From assembly GCA_963930775.1 (NCBI GenBank), contig OZ005691.1, forward strand, positions 3,038,001-3,102,000: DNA of 64,000 nucleotides, written 5' to 3'. Every line of letters begins with the position of its first letter. Within the stretch, counting starts at the first letter, position 1. This DNA comes from Cliona cf. orientalis (taxonomy: Eukaryota; Porifera; Demospongiae; Clionaida; Clionaidae). This document shows, piece after piece, positions 59,701 to 64,000 of the stretch. Below the pieces are notes generated by a model. The model did no database searches. It worked only from the letters and a program-made list of their open reading frames with translations, and was not told the origin of the DNA. The translations under genes and the position numbers were made by a program.

Positions 59701-60316
59701 GAATAAGAACTCGCTGGCTGACTGCAGATCAGCGAAATCGTGTGCTGCATCGACGTAGTAGTGCAGAGGATAGTTGCTGCCAGCATTTTCCACCTCCTCC
59801 ATGAGGTCTAGGACCATCTGGGCTCGGCTCTGCTCATCGAATTCACACTCAGCCATGAGCATCCTGCAACGAGCCTGCAAGGAATGTTCAAAGCACGATA
59901 TTGTATAGCCTTGCAAAAATTCCTTCTAAACCGGGGAGACTACTGTATACTGCACTTTATCCTCACAAATGCTAGGACTACAAGATCTGATTACCATATA
60001 ACCTGCACTTCTTTGCACAAAATCATCTATTGCCCACACACATATATACATGTATACCTACCTCTTTACTGAAAGTATCATCCTTTTTGGAGACAATAGC
60101 CTTGATCTCTGCCATTTCCTCCTGCTTCAGCTTCTTGTGCTCGCTGTTGATGGACTCGTAGAGCGGCTGAAGCCACTCGCACTGCAGGGCATAGCTGGCC
60201 TTGTTCACGTCCATACCATTGACAGAGAGCACATTGACAGCATCCTTCCATTGTAGTTCAGGCACACTGGGCTGGACTGACTTCATGTAGGCTAACCTCT
60301 TGAGCAAACTATCAAC
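53800..60316 (-). CDS. RNF31: HOIP (RNF31) UBA-RBR-LDD portion, 5' end missing
   Basis: Eleven exons were read: 60316-60062, 59874-59647, 59358-59182, 57502-57404, 56585-56481, 56204-56090, 55927-55809, 55455-55254, 55140-54930, 54366-54198 and 53949-53800. They give 609 residues in one frame. The first exon resembles the UBA region. Then come RING1 ([23 protein letters not shown]), the IBR ([48 protein letters not shown]) and RING2 ([20 protein letters not shown]). The catalytic Cys of RARGGC-MHF is present. The linear-ubiquitin determining domain follows (TEPP.., [42 protein letters not shown]). HOIP is the subunit of LUBAC that makes Met1-linked ubiquitin chains. The second RING1 zinc ligand is Gly instead of Cys. 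An Ala/Gln-rich, acidic tail (EEEDDD) extends beyond the usual end. The first exon starts at an acceptor, so PUB and NZF exons should lie to the right; none was recognised. Confidence 0.92.
54437..54877. mobile_element. MITE with TACCGTA ends (441 bp)
   Basis: TACCGTAAACTCTGGTTATT and AAGCGC on the left are mirrored by GCGCTTATTAACCAGATTAT and ACGGTA on the right (22 of 26). The interior repeats TATTAAGCGCA. It lies in a HOIP intron. Confidence 0.78.
56733..57326. mobile_element. Tigger/pogo-type MITE (594 bp)
   Basis: CAGTGGACTCTC at the left and GAGAGTCCACTG at the right are flanked by TA on both sides. Inner copies of GTCCGTTAT occur in both halves. No transposase frame is visible. It lies in a HOIP intron. 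Confidence 0.78.
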
Positions 60317-61063
60317 CTGCAAGAGAGATACATACGTATAATATTTTAGTACTCCACAGTCATTCCAAGAGCTAATATAACTATACAGTAGGTACAGTAA
60401 GTAGTATTCAATATACGTAGTTGCAGGGGCTGGTATTCGAGATTGGATGCTGTCATAATACGCTAAAGTATGCCAATTACGCTATACCAGCCCATAGCAT
60501 GCATATACACACATGTATAGCATACTACACTACATGCATGCAATGTAGCACTCAGCTGTTTTTTCCATATATGGCATAATACTATACGGTGACACCCAAA
60601 ATGACACGCTACACCCCATAGTGGAAGCTATGTACACGTAGTACGTTCTAAGACCTGCTCCACTGGGCAGTAGCTATGACAATGGAGCGAGGCATCCCAG
60701 ACACTCATTACGTACGCCATCAGTTGAGCTGTTACTGGAAAACCCTGTAGTAAACACATAATCACACCCATTACATAACATTATATACCACTACTATTGA
60801 CTATCGGAGAGGTCGTGCCCTGCCCTTATTAAGTTAATTAATGGATTAATTAATGGGCTAGTTATGCTGCCGTTTGTCGGCTGGCCATTGTCTAGCTGCC
60901 AGCGCACGACCTTCAAACGCCAGCAATGCATAAAATGTCTAACTACACGTGTCAACACCCGAGGGGAAATTACTAGGATAGCCATGCACTGTTCGTACGT
61001 AGCTAGCATTATAGTAGTCAGATTGCTGTATATAATTTATTATTCTAGCACATGGATAAAATC

Positions 61064-61114
61064 ACATGTACATGTACATGTACATGTGCATGCATGCATG
61101 CATGCATGCATGCG
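61064..61114. repeat. Tandem (ACATGT)n then (GCAT)n
   Basis: Self-complementary hexamers ACATGT run directly into GCAT repeats, about 50 bp in all. Confidence 0.95.
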
Positions 61115-63883
61115 GTGCCTCATTAAGCTGCCGTAAACGGTAATTAAGGAGATGAAAAGGTAGGGTTGGGTGTAGGGTTACACCTGCGATGGTGAACTAC
61201 TGCACCCTAAAGTCAAGTAATGACTTCCTTTAGCGCTCGCTCTAAGAGGGCCCGGCCGCGGGCACACTGTATTGTATTGCATTGACCAGCTGACATATTT
61301 GCACCGAAAAGAAGCATAACTCTTAATGAGTGCATGACTTGTAAGTGGCAGAGAATGATAAATGCTGTGCTGCTCATAATAACTATTATTGTAACATACA
61401 CGCACGACATACTACGTCAAATTTATGGCCTTTCTTTTTTTTTTTTTTTTTGTCCTGCGGCAAGTGTTGCTGAAATTTGAGAAATGGCATAAAATAAACG
61501 CAATTATTGGACACAAAACACTTCAAGTCCTCTGGCATTCTGAATATTCTAATCTCAAATGCACTTTAATACGACCCATCATATCATGTACATGTGTATA
61601 CCTTCATAATAACATATCGTGCTTATTATTAGTAACATCCACTAATTATAGCACAGCATGCATATGCATGTCTCCTAGCTACCATTTCTCGATCATGCAT
61701 ACAAATATGAATACATGTTAAGTAAGTATTCACGGGCGGCTTGTACCTGGCTCATTAAGCACCAGTTATACACTTGAAACACTAGAGCTGTTGACCTGGA
61801 CTAAGGGCATTATAGTCCTCCCTTGCTATTAACATACTCAGTACAGTACAGTGTATTGGCACATGTTATTACTGGTGTAGGTAGAGACTACATGTACGTA
61901 ACTGTTTCATAATCACATGCACATGTGCTGGTATGCATTACTTGAATGCTATGCATATAATAATTATTATTATTATGATATATGTATATATGTACGTGTT
62001 GCTGGATGTGATGCAATACGATGTCATACTGTCGTGCATACCAAACCCACACACAGTGGACTGATCGCATCAAGCATATAATATGTACAAAAAACTATAA
62101 TACTCCACAAGGAAGAGCTACATGTAAATACATAGTATTAGTATGCATGTATAAAGGATTTATTTGCTGTTTTAGTATTGAATGCTGCAGGCTGAAAGGT
62201 GGGAGGAGCTGATCAGAGGTGCTGTAAGGTACAGTACTAATACTATAATAATTATGTACATAATAGACTATAAATTAAAGGCTCATTGCTATGGTTGACT
62301 TACATGTATTCAGATAAAGTTTATGCTCAGTAATCTGATCTACACTTAATTATATGCACATGTCCATGTCCACCACGCTTAAGTATAACTCAAGTTGCTG
62401 CTAACCTGTCTCTGGCAATGTGCCACCACCATACTTTTCCAACTAGATAAAATTACTAGCTAGATAAAAATATTATGTAATTGGAAGGTCAATTTGATTT
62501 GAGCTGGGATGCCTAGAGGAAGTCCATACTATGTGCACCCCTAAATCTGCTCCACAGCTATAACAACTACTATGTATGATTGCATGAACTCTAAGCTGGA
62601 GGTTGCAGGCTGGAGGCTGGAGGGCACTGGAGGCTGGCTCAGGTCAGCCACAATTAGCTTAACTTCCGCCTCTGTGTAAGCAGCAGGAAATGGCATGTAA
62701 ACAGTCTCACAAGAACCCTGCACGCAGCTACAGCGTACCGTACTATGCTACGCTACGTTACGTATGTATGTAGGTCAAGCTGTTGCAGTAGAGATCCATG
62801 GATGAAGGATGCTAAGAACTGCTGACTTTTGCTCAAAATCCAAATCAAATGCAGTGAATCAGAAATTATAATCATGGCTGGTTGATTTATCATAATCAAG
62901 TACATGTACATGTATAGCTCTTCATAGTATTATGCCAGATCCCCAGCCAAGCTGAACCCTCAACTTAAAGTTCCATAATTATGATAGATTTAGTAATTCC
63001 ATGAAATTTTTCTCCATGAAATACTCTCTTTCTACTAATCAGCGAATGTTTTCTTCCTCAAAAGTTTCTCCCTAATATGTACATGTACGGTACATGTAAA
63101 CTTGTACGCATGATCTCGGCCAAAACAGAAAACTGAGCCTTCCTCAACAGCAAACAAACTTTACGTAAGAAGTAGTTAGCTCAAACAAGAAGTTTTGCAG
63201 GAGATCGATCCATGAGCAACAATCTTTCACACACGTGGAATTGTAGCTGTTAGCAACCACCAAAACTCGATGATCTGATGCACAATAATACATGTACTGG
63301 TACATCGAAATAATTATAATGACAGCTGCCACAATATTTCTCTCCGTTACTACGGCAATTGTGGATTTAGTGCCACTTTATTGACACGATGTCATGGAAA
63401 TGATAATTTAAACACAAGTTTTGATCATCACTGTCTTTAAAATAGACACCAGGCGCCACATACATGTACACATGTACATGCATAACTGTTTATAACAACA
63501 AATCAGCGTAGCCAACAAAAATGGAGCGAACTTCCAGGAAACGATATAATTCCTCAAATTCCACTCCTCATACCTACCAGGAATCACTCAGAAAGACTTA
63601 GCAGCTAGCTACCATGCATACACGTAACAAAGAGGCAGGTAGTTTGAAGTCTTATTTACCTGAGGTACATGTACAGGTATCCCTGAGATAATACGTACTA
63701 GTTGTTTGTATAATCCCTAGAAGGACACTAGGGCACCAAAATGTACATATTACAAGGGGACCATTTCTGATTGTTGGTAGTTGCTTAGCAACCAAAGTTT
63801 TTATAGGAAATTTGCCGGCTATGGGAAGGGTTTGGGTCATCATAAAGTAGGCCAATGATGAACAGAGGTCAACTACCAACAAA

Positions 63884-63956
63884 ATAGTTATCTGCCAGTA
63901 ATTGGGGTGCATTCGACCATGCATCTCATGCACCCCAATTACTGGCAGATAACTAT
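63884..63956. repeat. Perfect foldback, 29 bp arms
   Basis: ATAGTTATCTGCCAGTAATT and GGGGTGCAT, a 15 bp centre, then the exact reverse complement. The perfect arms suggest recent origin. No flanking gene is visible. Confidence 0.97.
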
Positions 63957-64000
63957 TATGTATCTTTTCTTACAAGAAATCCAGCTACGTAGGATACTTA

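Larger units (their letters stand above)
60317..64000. other. No confident gene; probably HOIP 5' introns
   Basis: 3.7 kb without a recognised domain on either strand. It should contain upstream HOIP exons if the gene has the usual N-terminus. Weak candidates are a minus frame at 61213-61345 (FGANMSAGQCNTIQCARGRA then LLERALKEV) and one at 62605-62716 (TEAEVKLIVADLSQPPVPSS); neither has both good splice sites and a known match. The region also holds ACATGT/GCATGC tandem repeats at 61064-61114 and a perfect foldback at 63884-63956. Confidence 0.5.

Noticed and set aside
62541-62723. Minus frame with TEAEVKLIVADLSQPPVPSS as a HOIP exon
   Set aside because: It overlaps a GGCTGGAGG-type internal repeat, lacks a clear donor and matches no HOIP domain that could be named.

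Overview
The window looks like metazoan nuclear DNA, most likely from a demosponge. The genes are intron-dense (most introns 60-400 bp), closely packed, AT-rich between exons, and encode clear animal orthologues. One nested gene belongs to the short-chain collagen C4-like family that is typical of sponges. Introns carry many small terminal-inverted-repeat elements and a very frequent ACATGT/TACATGTA palindrome. No RNA gene, CRISPR array, virus copy or prokaryotic feature was seen.

Layout, left to right: a triple death-domain protein (-, 29-3133); the axonemal coiled-coil protein GAS8/DRC4 (-, 3568-7414); a SPATA2-like PUB and zinc-finger protein (+, 7721-10652); a Rap2-type GTPase (-, 11083-11625); FAU, a ubiquitin-like/ribosomal protein S30 fusion (-, 13680-14997); TMEM208 (+, 15196-17939); importin-4 (-, 18238-33012, 34 exons) with a frame-disrupted collagen-like gene nested on + in one intron (24517-25390); an MCUR1/CCDC90-family mitochondrial protein (-, 33887-37250); a gamma-glutamyltransferase (+, 37400-40341); an ABCC/MRP1-type transporter (-, 40858-50032, 25 exons); a phospholipase B1-like SGNH hydrolase (+, 50175-53491); and the UBA-RBR-LDD part of HOIP/RNF31 (-, 53800-60316, 5' end not found). 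From 60317 to 64000 no confident gene is visible.

Two sets of neighbours make functional sense. The ABC transporter of the glutathione-conjugate class and the gamma-glutamyltransferase lie tail to tail and would act in series on exported glutathione compounds. The death-domain protein, the SPATA2-like protein and HOIP would all fit linear-ubiquitin/death-receptor signalling; in vertebrates SPATA2 is the adaptor that ties CYLD to HOIP. Four gene pairs share short divergent promoters (142-306 bp), three of them with NRF1-like GCATGCGC motifs. Exon boundaries were read by hand from GT-AG sites, reading frame and family alignment from memory. Frames close across all junctions except in the nested collagen-like gene and at one ambiguous donor in the gamma-glutamyltransferase.
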